Shown: positions 21,778 to 31,698 of the stretch, in pieces
Layout of the letters: each line of letters begins with the position of its first letter
Position numbering within the stretch: the stretch's first letter is position 1
Origin: Elymus sibiricus
Taxonomy: Eukaryota > Streptophyta > Magnoliopsida > Poales > Poaceae
Length of the DNA: 64,000 nucleotides
NCBI GenBank assembly: GCA_039707655.1
Contig: CM077665.1
Span: forward strand, 443,485,531 to 443,549,530
Direction of reading: 5' to 3'
Program-made: the position numbers and the translations under genes
Notes under the pieces: model-generated
The model's input: the letters and a program-made list of their open reading frames with translations, nothing else
What the model was told of the DNA's origin: nothing
The model's database searches: none

Positions 21778-22410
21778 GCAGCAGGCGGGCGCGCGAGTGT
21801 GGCGAGGCGGACGAAGCGGGTATGGAGAGCGGCGGCTCACAGCTGCAGAGGCGATGACATGATGCCCGCACGGGGGTCGTAGCGCGGTAGAGGTGCAAGT
21901 CCGGCTCAGATGCAGCTATGGTTTGCAGAACGAGGCGAATCCGTGTCCAGGTCGTGGCCGGCTTGGCGAAGCGAGCGGAGCCGTGGTAGTCCATATTGAT
22001 TTTGTGTTGTCTCCCATGCATTGTACTCCTTTTGATGGATTCCATCGTTGGGCTGGTTTGACCACTCGTGGTACTGCATAGATGTGGCCAGCTCGACGTG
22101 GAAATTGCCTCAGGGTTTCATATTCTTGCAGGATTTTCTCAAGAGCAGCCGTAACCCGGAGTTCGCAACTTCTTAATTTGATGTGATAGATCACACATAG
22201 CTGATGTACGCCGCCACCGAAGAAACTTTGACTTTGATCTGATTTTACCATAGTTGAAACTTCTTCCAATCTGAAGTGATGAACTTCAAGTTGATGTAGA
22301 TCTTTCTAAGCCGGCTCTTTTTCATCCGGCCAGTCGCGAGCCTCTCGATCCCTGGTAGGGCTCCCTCCAAGAACACAATACCACCGTGCGATATGGCCCC
22401 ACGGTGGGCG
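21778..22410 (-). repeat. Right arm of the long inverted repeat (633 bp)
   Basis: Reverse complement of the left arm, from gcagcaggcgggcg at 21778 to ggtgggcg at 22410, with scattered substitutions and a few small indels. Read on the minus strand it is the normal leader directly after the primer-binding site of the LTR at 22416. Confidence 0.88.
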
Positions 22411-22413
22411 CCA
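22396..22413 (-). promoter_or_regulatory. Primer-binding site next to the LTR at 22416
   Basis: The minus strand reads tggcgcccaccgtggggc, two bases from the LTR. This is a typical grass Gypsy primer-binding site form starting TGGCGCCC. Confidence 0.8.
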
Positions 22414-22415
22414 AC

Positions 22416-23010
22416 TGTTGTGGTTTTGTCACGGCAATATGTCCTCGTGAGAGAACTTAGGTGTGAGGCCATCGTAACTATGTGGCGGCTTGAGAGGGGT
22501 TGGTCGGAATCGAGACACGCGAGTTTACCCAGGTTCGGCCCCTCTGATGGAGGTAAAAGCCTACGTCCTGCTTTGTGTGTATTGATGATGATCTCGATTA
22601 CAAGGGTGCGGAATCGCTACCTCTAGTCTCGAGGGTTTCTAATCTGTCTATGTCTAATGACTTGAACTTGTCCCTCTTGGGGCGCCTTACCCCTCCATAT
22701 ATAGGTTGAAGGGGTAGGTTTACATGTAGAGTCCTACTGGGAGTAGGATTAGGACTAGTCTCTCTTGAATCCTAATCCGGGTCTTGTTTCCCTTGTGAGG
22801 GAGTCTTTCCTTTCCTTGGGCCTTCTCTGTGAGCCGGCCCACCATAACATGAGTCAACCCTCCCATGAGCCGTTGGGTCTTGTCGTTCGTCTGACCTGCC
22901 TGTCGGGTCACCAATGAGCCGCCAAGATCGGCCGGGTCACCATTGAGTCGTCAAGTCCCGGCCGGGTCATACTTCAGGCCGGGTTATACCGCGGGGTAAT
23001 ATCCCCGATA
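22416..23010 (-). repeat. LTR of the hairpin-bearing Tat-like fragment (595 bp)
   Basis: Starts tgttgtggttttgtcacgg on the plus strand and ends near atccccgata; the final CA appears changed to TA. On the minus strand it has a TATATA box (complement of 22698-22703) and, about 130 bases downstream, the shared leader box acccaggttcggcc with gtaaaagcctacgtcctgct (22525-22570). It is followed by the primer-binding site, so it acts as a 5' LTR in minus orientation. Confidence 0.8.
22698..22703 (-). promoter_or_regulatory. TATA box facing the inverted repeat
   Basis: TATATA on the minus strand (ccttcaacctatatatgg). A transcript starting about 30 bases downstream would pass the primer-binding site and then both arms of the inverted repeat. 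Confidence 0.55.
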
Positions 23011-23870
23011 GGATTTGTATGAGTGTTCGTGAGAGGTTTGAGAAGGAGGACTCTACGTCAATGACGATAACTTCAAGACAGGCAACTTCAAAGCCTTCAT
23101 CCTCAAGACTGCAATTCCTCAAGACTTCCAGACTCGAGACAAGAATTAAATACACATTACTGGGTGGAAATTGGTTCTGAGGCTGGAGTACCCTGTGGTT
23201 GCCTAGTGAGCCGGAGTAGACCAGTACTCATGAGGAAAGTTCCACCCAGAATCAAAGAGATAGAAGGATACTTCATGCCCGGAAGCTTGCAGCTGCAAGT
23301 CATTATGAGCTCTGGCTTGGTTGATCATCGTAGTGACTCTGGCTGGTCCAGTGCTACGAGATGTAGATCTACGATAGGATGGGATGGGCACTGGCAGTGG
23401 TTAGGGAAACTCCTTGAAAGACCATGTTTCGGTCATACTGTTCTCAAACACTATGAAGTGCGAGAACGTAAAAGGAGGGATCGAATCTTGTGGGTAAAGT
23501 GCACAAAACTCTGCAGAGTAAAACCTAATCTATTAGCCGTGTCCCCGGTTACAGACAATTTGAGCCTCTGGAATTGGATCTATCTCGGAACTCTCAACAC
23601 CGGACTAATGCTTAATTGTTGGGCAACTAATAACTATGCATTGTGAGACATCGGTTAGGGGAACCATGTCATATTAGATGACTCTGTAGTAAGGACTCTT
23701 GATAATCCTTTGTTGTAGGAAAATTAAAAACCAGCTTTTATGCAAAAACTAAGACTTAGAGCTACTGCAACCATTTTGCATATAGAATAGACTTTTCATG
23801 TGCCCTCTATTGTGATCTTGCCGGTACATTCAATGTACTGACCTACATGGCTGCAACTTATCATGTGTTC
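23011..23870 (+). repeat. LTR or leader of element D, last part
   Basis: Non-coding sequence that fits as the rest of the D LTR interrupted at 20597. It holds words such as acaaaactctgcagagtaaa and tattagccgtgtccccgg, which from memory are typical of long Triticeae Gypsy LTRs. The 160-codon frame at 23164-23646 shows no motif and is probably chance. The end of D is taken where an element-B-type LTR starts near 23871. Confidence 0.45.
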
Positions 23871-24223
23871 GAGAGAGAAGCCTCTAGTGAAAACTATGTC
23901 CCCCGGGTCTATTTAATCATATTTCTAAAAACCAAATATACATTGCTGCAATTTATTTACTTTCCTTTTACTTTTATTTTTATATATCTATCACTATCAT
24001 AATTAATCCTTTGAAGTAACGAGTTCAAGGGGATTGACAACCCTCTTGCCCGCGTTGAGTGCAAGTGTTTGCTTTTGTGTGTGTAGGTGCTGACGACAAG
24101 AATTTGCGTGATTCTCCTATTGGTTCGAGAACCTTGGTTCTCATTGAAAGAAATACTTATCCGCTACTATATTGCTTCACCCTTCCTCTTTGGGGAAAAT
24201 CCCAATGCAGCTCATAGGTAGCA
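23871..24223 (+). repeat. Truncated 5' LTR of element B
   Basis: The last 350 bases of an Athila-group LTR. The same sequence appears reversed in fragment G (for example agagagaagcctctagtg and the block around ttgacaaccctcttgcccgc, reversed near 44880). The start is missing, cut at the border with element D. It ends about ggtagca at 24223, just before a primer-binding site. Confidence 0.7.
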
Positions 24224-24234
24224 GAAAGAATTGT

Positions 24235-24252
24235 TGGCGCTGCTGCCCGGGA
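24235..24252 (+). promoter_or_regulatory. Primer-binding site of element B
   Basis: tggcgctgctgcccggga, about ten bases after the LTR end. It is a variant of the tRNA-Asp-type site seen in elements A and C. Confidence 0.75.
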
Positions 24253-24379
24253 GACATCATCAAATTCTCACGAGGTACCTACACATTATCGTTTACTTGT
24301 TCTACTTTCTACTTGCCTAGTATAGTATCCTTATCTTTGACACACAAGAACAGAAAGTAAAAACAAAAATCTAAGATAA

Positions 24380-25190
24380 ATGGATCCTCATCCACTTACT
24401 AATCTTTTCAAAAGACCCGACTATGTTGAACCAATTGCTAGTGAGTTGAGTGCACTTGATTTACTTTATGAAGTTTTGCTTGAAAATCATGAATCTGAAG
24501 ATTTTGATGAAGTGTTAAAAGAAATTTCTAAAGTGAGACATGATAGCTCCTTAAATGAAAAGCATAATTGCAATAATAATAATGAAAATTATGTTGATAT
24601 CCAAAACTACAAGCCTCATGTCGAGTACTCATTGTAATGATCATGATTCGGGTGATGCTTATGATGATCTTGAAAACTTATCTAAGCCTCATGATGAATA
24701 TGTTACTAATAATATTGGTTGAAATAATATTTAAAGTGGGTTTGGAAGAGTGTCAACTTTAGGTAAGAATCCCACATATTCGGAGAGTTACGAAACTTTT
24801 AATAAAAGTGGGTTTGGAGAGGTCATGACTTTAGTTGATGTTAATCCCACTATCTTGGAAGATTATAAAACTTTTATGCATGTGGTTCATGAAGAGAATA
24901 ATTTATATGAAAGATATATTGTTGAATTTGATTATTATCCTACATGTAACTATTATGAGAGACAAATGTGGTTATAGGAATTATCATATTCAATCAAACC
25001 TCTCGATGTTCAAGTTGATAATGCTTCATTCTTCCTATTTGCATATGCTAGATACTTCTTTTCTTGATGATGTGTTTGCCTATAAAATGCCTATGCATAG
25101 GAATTATGTTAGATTTAAATGTTTTTTCACATGCTACATGATGCTCTCTTTGTGTTTCAATTATTATCTTTCATGTGAGCATCGATAAAA
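24380..25190 (+). pseudogene. Broken copy of the unknown protein of element A
   Basis: Starts MDPHPLTNLFKRPD at 24380. Stops near 24635 and 24975 and frame changes break it into three pieces (24380-24637, 24750-24977, about 24975-25188). The end block FAYKMPMHRNYVRFKC matches the end of the intact 261-aa ORF of element A. The middle (VHEENNLYERYIVEF) matches its VDHEKDALCDSYIVKF block. The N-terminal part differs, so the two elements belong to related but separate subfamilies. Function unknown. Confidence 0.78.
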
Positions 25191-26450
25191 TCTCAAGCAT
25201 ATCTTAATGGCTATAAAGAAAGGGCTTGTTGGGACACAACCCAATACTTTATGTTATGGCAAGTTCACACAATTATTTCTACTCTAATTATTATGTTTTT
25301 ATGTTTTAATTAGTGTTTGTGCCAAGTAAAGCCTTTGGGATGATTTGGAAGATAGTAGAATTTATTCTGTGCAAAAGCAGAAACTTTTGCACTGTATTTA
25401 ATTTCTCTGATTTTACTGGAGTATCTTTTTGATATGAATTTTTACAAAGTATTTATATACAAATTTCCCAGGTTTTCTAATTTTTCAGAATTTTGTGAGT
25501 TACATAAGTATGGTTTTAGCACAGATCATTACAGACAGTTCTGTTTTAGATAGATTCTATTTTTTGCTTGCATAGTTTGCATGCTTTAATGATGCTATGG
25601 ATTATATCGGGGGTATAAGTCATGGAGAAGTTAGAATACAGTAGATTTTATGAAATAATTAAATATTAATCTATTTACAGCAGTACCTAAAGTTTATGAT
25701 ATGTCTATTATACTAAAGGATCTGACGAGATTTCTGTTGAGTTTTGTGTGCTGAAGTTTTCAAGTTGTGGGTGAGACAACGATGGTGAAGGAATAAGGAG
25801 CATCAAAACCCTAAGCTTGGGGATGCCCAAGGCACCCAAAGGTAATATTCAAGGAAGACCCAAGCATCTAAGCTCGGGGATGTCCCGGATGGCATCCCCT
25901 CTTTCGTCTATAATCTATCGGTATGTCACTTGGAGCTACATTTTTATTCATCACATCATATGAGTTTTGCTTCGAGCATCATGTATTATAGTTTGATTTT
26001 TTAGTTTGCCACAATCATTGTTTTCTGTATGCACCTTTTGAGAGGGACACATAATTATCATGATTTGTTAGAATACTCTATGTGCCTCACTCATATCTTT
26101 TGACCTAGGAAGTTGCTCTAGTGCTTCACTTATATCTTTGATAGCATGGTGGTCGTTATATTTTATAGAAATGATTGCACTCTCATGCTTCACTTAAATA
26201 TTTTTGAGAGCCTAATAAATAGGAATGGCAATATGCAGATGTTATAAGACTATCCCAAAAAGGATAGGTATTCAAGGGGGCTATAATAAAAACTTTCATG
26301 TAGATTACTGAATATGAAACACATGGCTTGATTATATTGATGTAGTAATATGAAAGAATATTGGTTCATGATCATTGGTTAGTAGAAATGTCGGTATTAA
26401 AGTTTGTTATTTACTTCTCATCTAAGTATTAGTCATGGCATGCTGATGAG
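25191..26450 (+). other. Element B 3' non-coding region with conserved hairpins
   Basis: No ORF of note. It carries the module of element A in the same order: the hairpin after the ORF (25227-25246), gcaaaagcagaaacttttgc (25371-25390), cttggggatgcccaag (25816-25831) and ggggatgtcccggatggcat plus cccc (25876-25899). From about 25320 to 26440 it is collinear with 50280-51410 of element C. Confidence 0.75.
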
Positions 26451-26698
26451 TGTCGGTGTCAAAACCGGCAGACCTCGAGTAGGGGGGGCGAGCTGTGAGA
26501 TCGGATCGATGGGTAAGAACACACGGTATTTACCGAGGTTCAGGCCCTCTCTATGGAGGTAAAATCCTACGTCCTGCTCTTGTTGTATTATTGGTGTAGC
26601 GAGTACAGAGTTGATCTACCTCGAGATCGTATGTTTGTGGTCTAAACCCTATGGGTGATGATGAATGTGTATGGGTGTAGTCTACGGGCTAAACCCTC
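26451..26698 (-). repeat. Truncated LTR (L1) of Tat-type chain E
   Basis: Starts tgtcggtgtcaaaaccggc, as L2 at 27122 does, and follows it to gctaaaccctc. There it breaks and is joined to internal sequence. It carries the shared leader box (26531-26578). On the minus strand this is a 3' LTR that has lost its first half. Confidence 0.82.
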
Positions 26699-27121
26699 GG
26701 AGGGTGAGTTCGGTTTTGGGCTATCATCTGAGGAGAAATGATATAGATTGGACGTGACCGCCCCCAGATCCATCTCTAGGGTCCGCTCCATCGGGGGGTC
26801 GATCCGAAGATCAGATCGGGAACCTGTTCCAGACCGTCTACGCCCAAGGGATCTTCAGATTGGATCACGATCTATTCCGATAGAACTAGATTGCCTTGGG
26901 CATCGATGACGTACTCCAAGCTTCTGAACATAATGAACTTGTTCAGGGCGAAGGTCTTGATGCATCCCAGATGGCCAGTCGGGTCGGCGTACAATACCAC
27001 ACTGCCGAAAGCGAAGAGTTGGCCGGGGACGAAGATTTCACCATAGCCGATGCTGCTATGAAATTGCAGGCGAGCCATCAATCCTGGTGATAACATAGTG
27101 AGCTCTCAATGAAAGCACAAA
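26699..27121 (-). other. Short internal piece between L2 and L1, with primer-binding site
   Basis: On the minus strand the sequence next to L2 reads ttgtgctttcattgagag (27104-27121), a primer-binding-site-like segment. It continues through a 74-codon ORF to the break at 26699. Everything between this leader and the second half of L1 has been deleted. Confidence 0.65.
26872..27096 (-). CDS. Small 74-aa ORF in the leader of chain E
   Basis: ATG at 27096 lies a few bases after the primer-binding-site-like segment, and the frame is intact to TAG/TAA near 26872. The product (start MLSPGLMARLQFH) is slightly hydrophobic, with no domain I recognise. The position just after the primer-binding site matches the start of gag in Tat elements, so it may be the N-terminal end of a gag frame or a leader ORF that happens to be open. 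Low certainty that it is functional. Confidence 0.4.
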   Translation of the reverse strand: MLSPGLMARLQFHSSIGYGEIFVPGQLFAFGSVVLYADPTGHLGCIKTFALNKFIMFRSLEYVIDAQGNLVLSE

Positions 27122-27613
27122 TGTCGGTGTCAAAACCGGCAGACCTCGAGTAGGGGGGGACGAGATGTGAGATCAGATCGATGGGTAATAGGAGACAAGG
27201 AACAGACGGTATTTACCCAGGTTCAGGCCCTCTCTATGGAGGTAAAACCCTACATCCTACTCTTGTTGTATTATTGGTGTAATGAGTACAGAGTTTATCT
27301 ACCTCGAGATCATATGTTTGTGGTCTAAACCCTAGGGGTGATGATGAATGTGTATGGGTGTACTCTACAGGCTAAACCCTCCGTCTTATATAGGCACCGG
27401 GGGTATCTAAGGTTACGTGAATGTCAGTTACCATCTAGAGATTACATGCGGAACGAATCATCCCTTCTTGGAGTACACACCAGGTCTTCGGTAGAGTCCA
27501 ATGTGTTCACATCACGGCCTGAGGGCCTCCGAAGTCCCTCTTCCTTGACGGACCTCCAGTCTAGCCCATGGACTAGACCAGCTCGGCTGGGACCCCCTAG
27601 TCCAGGACACCCA
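27122..27613 (-). repeat. LTR (L2) of Tat-type chain E (492 bp)
   Basis: Starts tgtcggtgtcaaaaccggc and ends ggacaccca. On the minus strand it has a TATATAAG box (complement of about 27385-27392) and the leader box about 125 bases further (27214-27261). It has a primer-binding-site-like segment on one side and a polypurine tract on the other, so one LTR serves two internal regions. Confidence 0.8.
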
Positions 27614-28240
27614 TCGGTAGCCCCCGAACTTGTCTTCGAAGAGGGAGATGATAACTGACTTCGGATAATTTTCTTCGCCTTGATAGTCTTTGGCTTGGCA
27701 GGTAAGTTCAACAGTCCAGCCCCAAGAAACTACACAAGATCTGTAAAACTGAATCATGTTATCCCTCTAACAAAGAGGAAACCAGCCCGACTATGTGATG
27801 TAAAAACGCGCTTTCCTTTGCTCGAAGTGTACAGTTAAGCCCCGAGGACTAGGAGCATATGTGTGTCCGGCAATTAAGCACTGACACCTTTTTCCGAAGC
27901 GTCGTACTCATGACATCATGTGCACCGGCTACCTCTCAGTCGAACCGCGGTTCGAGGCAACTCTTGGATTTGTATGTCGTATCAAAACAGAGATCGTGCC
28001 CCGTGTTTAAGGGATATCATCAATCAATTGTTTTACCCCACGCGTCCACAACGACACGATTAGCCGAAACGTGGCGATTTTCTTGGAGCGGTTAAGGGGA
28101 CGCTTTGCCTTTTTACCAGCCTATAAAGAACTGGGGCTGGTTAATCTTTTTCCTCATGCTCTCCTCCTGCTTCAGCACCGAAACCATCATAGCTCTCAGT
28201 GCCCTCAATCCTTCCACCAAGCTCAAAGCTTTTCGCCCCA
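27614..28240. other. Sequence between LTR L2 and the opposite-strand ORF
   Basis: On the minus strand the polypurine tract gttcgggggctac (27617-27629) sits beside L2. The rest has no ORF of note on either strand. A TATAAA box on the plus strand (28122-28127) lies about 115 bases before the ATG of the opposite-strand ORF. Confidence 0.6.
28122..28127 (+). promoter_or_regulatory. TATA box upstream of the opposite-strand ORF
   Basis: TATAAA in ccagcctataaagaactgg. It has the orientation and spacing of a core promoter for the plus-strand ORF that starts at 28241. Confidence 0.5.
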
Positions 28241-31200
28241 ATGGACGATGTAGATCTAAAAGGGAAGTGGGTTCCCTCGAAGTTCGACAACACCACCATC
28301 ACCAAGCTTCGGGCAGCGGGGTATACCCCCAATGGCGTGGCCTATAGGGCTCCAGAGCCTAACCAGCACATCCCCACTCCCTGTGATGGGGAGAAGGTAA
28401 TATTCATCTCCCACCTCGTCAGAGGTCTGGGATCCCCCCTGCACCCCTTCGTGCTATTTTTTCTCCTACGGGCTTGTTCTCTACAATCTCGCCCCATATT
28501 CTATTCTCGACCTCACCCCCTTCATAACGGTGTGTGACGCATTTCTAAGGGTGCCTCCGCACTTCGGCTTATGGCTAAAATCCTTCTGTATCAAGCCAAA
28601 GAGTGGTGGTGACAACTTCGCCGAGTGCGGCGGTGCCACAATCAGCAAACTCTAAAAACTGGAGGCTGGAGGGTACCTTCGTCGAGACGGTGAAGATGTG
28701 GCAACAAGACTCATTCTAGATCACCGAGCCTTGTGCCAAGGACTAGGCCGCGCCCCCACCCTTCACACGTCTGCCTCCGAAGAAGCTGGTCTCCTGGCAG
28801 CCGAAGAACCTTGAATGGGGCAACCCAGAGGAGGTCATCGTTCTTCAGAAGAAGGTCCACACCCTCAAGGGCAGCATCAAGCTGGTGGATGTGATTGATG
28901 TGATGCAGCATCGTGGCATCCTACCACTCCAAATTCGGGCTAGCCCGATGTGGCTCTACAAGACCAAGGACCCTCGAACAATCCATCACTTCTTCCGCAC
29001 CGACATGAACGGCAAGTTGACGTTCCTCTTCAAGCCAAAGCTAAACAAGTTCCCCAAAAATGGGCCAGACAGCGGATACTCAGAGTCACACACTCCGAAG
29101 TAGGTAACCATCCGGGCCACAGATCCCATCAATTTGGAGTTTTGGTTCATAGCTTAAATATTTTCCTTTGTATGCAGAAAATGGGCGGCCTGGGCGACAA
29201 GCATCAACTACCCAGCGCCCCTGCCCGATGGCAACATCTCTCCCGAGCTCCAGGCTCTCCTGGCCGAGGCGCCTTCGAAGGGCCCGACCAGGGCCAAGAG
29301 AGAGCTGGGGAGGAAGAGGAAGAAGACAGAAAGTCTTCGGATTCAAGACCCCTCAGATTCCAAATCCGAGGACATTAAGGACGTCTCCTCGAAGGGAGGA
29401 GACGAAGAGGAGGAGGACTAGAGCGAGGACAACTCATCTCCGCCAAGGAAGACGGTGGCGTTCGAGGACGTGGTGGGGGGGTCAAGACCCACGGTGGTCG
29501 GAAATGCCTTGTAAAGGCCTCCGACGTCGCAGCCCGTAAGGCTCCTGCCAAGACCGACATTGCCCTCTCCTCTTCGGAGAGCGGGCAATCTGAGGCTGAC
29601 AGGAACAAGCCGCCACTGACGAGGTATGCCATTTGCTTCTATCTCATCTTTATATTGCGGATCTTCTTTCCTCGTGTATTTTGATTCATCCTTTTGCCTT
29701 TTATTGGACCCAAGGGGCGATCCCTAGTGGTAAGGGATCGAGCGGGCTTCCTCCAGGCAGCTCGTCCGAGGGGCATCGTCCCTCCCCTCCTGCCTAGGAC
29801 GGGCCGGGGGAGCTGGCTTCGCAAGCCCCACCCGTGCGAACCACGGGGGACATCGCCGGTGTGCTCCTGGCTGAGGTGGAGTCCTCGGCCGCCGAGGACC
29901 TGCTAGCAAAGGTTCCTTCCTCTATGGAAGGAACAAAGCTGGGGCAGCCAACGTCTTCGGAGCCCGCGAACATCGAGAAGCTTCGGCCGGCTACCCCAGT
30001 CGTAGCCTCTCTGCTAGGGGAGAGCGCCGAGGTGACCCGTTCACCCCACCTGCCGGAGGCCAGGCGCCCAAGGAGTGGATAGAAGAGATGGAATCAGTCA
30101 TGACGGGCTCTTCCATCTGTGCCGAGCACCGCACAATCAAGGGTGTGGCGCTGCAAAACTACCGGTCCGCAGAGCCCGGTATGAGGGAGGTCTTTCGAGG
30201 CCTATTTCAAGGTTTTGAGGCAACTTTCGTTCCCGTTTTCTCTTGTTAATACAGTAGATGCATAGAGCCACCGAGAGCTAGATGTAGTCAGTGACTCTTA
30301 GCAGGAAGAATTAAAAAATAACTGGTCCGAGGACCGTAAGTGTCTAACCACAGTAGCCCCCGAGCCCTAAGTGAGATCCTAATATCTTATTCATGGGTCA
30401 TCAAAATGTACAAAAAGGAATAGTAGTAACCCCCGATACCGTGTTCGGATAGAAGTATCCAAGCAGGGGATCAATATCGTCTGAGGAGTTTTTAATACCT
30501 TCATTTTGTTTGCATGTAGGAATCGGCATCGGTTTCAGTGTCCAACTCGAAGGAGTTGGAGGAGATGAATCACAAGCTCGATAGGTCTGAAAAGGATGTG
30601 GAGCTGATGAGGAGCCAGATGGAGGAAGCTCAAGGTAAATCCTAAAAGATGATTGGTATTTCTGTACCTGTATCTGAAGAAATGTTGTGGCACTAGGCTC
30701 TGAATTATAGTTGTAATGTTCTTGCAGCTTCCTCCATGGTGCTTGAAAAGCTCCGGTCTGAGCTGCAAATAGCTCGGCAGGAGGTCGAGCAGCACAGGGC
30801 TGCAGCGGAGCAGGCCAGCAAGGAGCTGGCCATGGGCGAAGGAGGTCGATGAGAAGCACGCGGCCCGGGTCCTGGAGGTGGAGGTGGAGCTGAAGGGGGT
30901 TTAGGCCGAGCGTGACACCCTTCAGGAGGATAAGAAGAAACTTGCCGTAGAGCTCGCCAAGGTGAGATCGAACTGCAAAGAGGCCAAGACCTAGGCTCCG
31001 GCGGACCGTGAAGTGCTCAATCAAGTGAGCATAGTCGCCGCTTGTAAGCCCTAATTTCTTCACTGCATTTTTGGCGATAGCTGGTTTGCCCATCTTACGC
31101 AAATCTGACGTTCCTCAGAGGCCTTCAATGACCTGTCGAAGAGCACGGCGGACGCCTGCGCTCACTACGCCGCCCGCCCAGATGAACCAACCGAGAAGAT

Positions 31201-31640
31201 CTTCTGGCGTCAGTTACAGGCGCCCGAGCACCCGTCCCAGCTTAATAATCAAATGAAACATCTCACAGCGTTGTTTCGCGTGGCGTGACTAGTAATGGAG
31301 GACCTCTGCGTCAATCTCTAGCCGGCGAGGCCGATGCCAAGTAGCTTCTTCAGCATGTTGAACAGGTTGCGCGAAGCCAGCCCCCAGGTTGAGAGCTGGA
31401 AGAGGTCGGCATGTCTAGAGAGCGCCGAGCGTGCGTACGCGTCGGTGATGGCACACTTCCCGAAGATCCAACCATTGGTAATCGCATCCGGCCCCCGGAG
31501 GGAAAGAACCAGAAGCCCGAGCAGTTCCTGGCCAAGGTCCTTGAAGGTGCTCAGAAGAATGAGGCCCAATGTTCTAAGTCTGAGCTATGCTTCTAAAAGG
31601 TCCCTCAGTATGCTGAGGAGTATTTCGTAAAGACAATGAA
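28241..31640 (+). pseudogene. Intron-containing accessory ORF antisense to the Tat-type element
   Basis: Starts MDDVDLKGKWVPSKFD at 28241. The first part (SHLVRGLGSPLHPF, later FGLWLKSFCIKPKSGGD) resembles the plant family annotated as putative gypsy type transposon (PF04195), known as an extra ORF in Tat elements, often antisense and downstream of pol. Likely exons by splice contexts are 28241-29103, 29180-29419 and on, 30520-30632 (acceptor tgcatgtag, donor aaggtaaat), 30728-31000 and from 31111. The middle exons encode Glu/Lys/Arg-rich coiled coil (KELEEMNHKLDRSEKD), the last a block near MPSSFFSMLNRLREASPQVE. Several stops, mostly TAG, and frameshifts show it is dead. Its role in living copies is unknown. 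Confidence 0.75.
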
Positions 31641-31698
31641 AAAATATGTTAATCCGTTCGGTTTTATACGATATGTTTATATACTCCTCCGATGTGAC

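Larger units (their letters stand above)
20597..23010 (-). mobile_element. Fragment with a hairpin body and one LTR (Tat-like, rearranged)
   Basis: It consists of two inverted copies of an element 5' leader (arms 20597-21232 and 21778-22410), a 545-bp GC-rich spacer, a primer-binding site (22396-22413) and one LTR (22416-23010) read on the minus strand. No gag or pol is visible. The left LTR and any target-site duplication are missing, so the left border is a break point. Transcription from the LTR would run leftward through both arms and give a hairpin RNA. Confidence 0.7.
23871..26450 (+). mobile_element. Element B: decayed non-autonomous relative of element A
   Basis: Truncated LTR, primer-binding site, broken copy of the element A protein (24380-25190) and the same 3' non-coding region with conserved hairpins (25191-26450). 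No gag or pol motifs. It ends where the Tat-type chain E starts at 26451; its 3' LTR is not seen. Confidence 0.78.

Noticed and set aside
20738..22045. 374-codon plus and 305-codon minus frames across the inverted repeat
   Set aside because: The GC-rich spacer is poor in stop codons on both strands. The Ala/Pro/Arg-rich products show no domain. Only the shared first 118 residues are noted as a finding.
23164..23646. 160-codon plus-strand frame
   Set aside because: No motif; the region carries words typical of long Gypsy LTRs. Likely chance.
28241..31640. Captured or native plant gene with introns
   Set aside because: The start and the late block match the extra ORF known from Tat elements, and the region is framed by the LTR, polypurine tract and protease remains of such an element.
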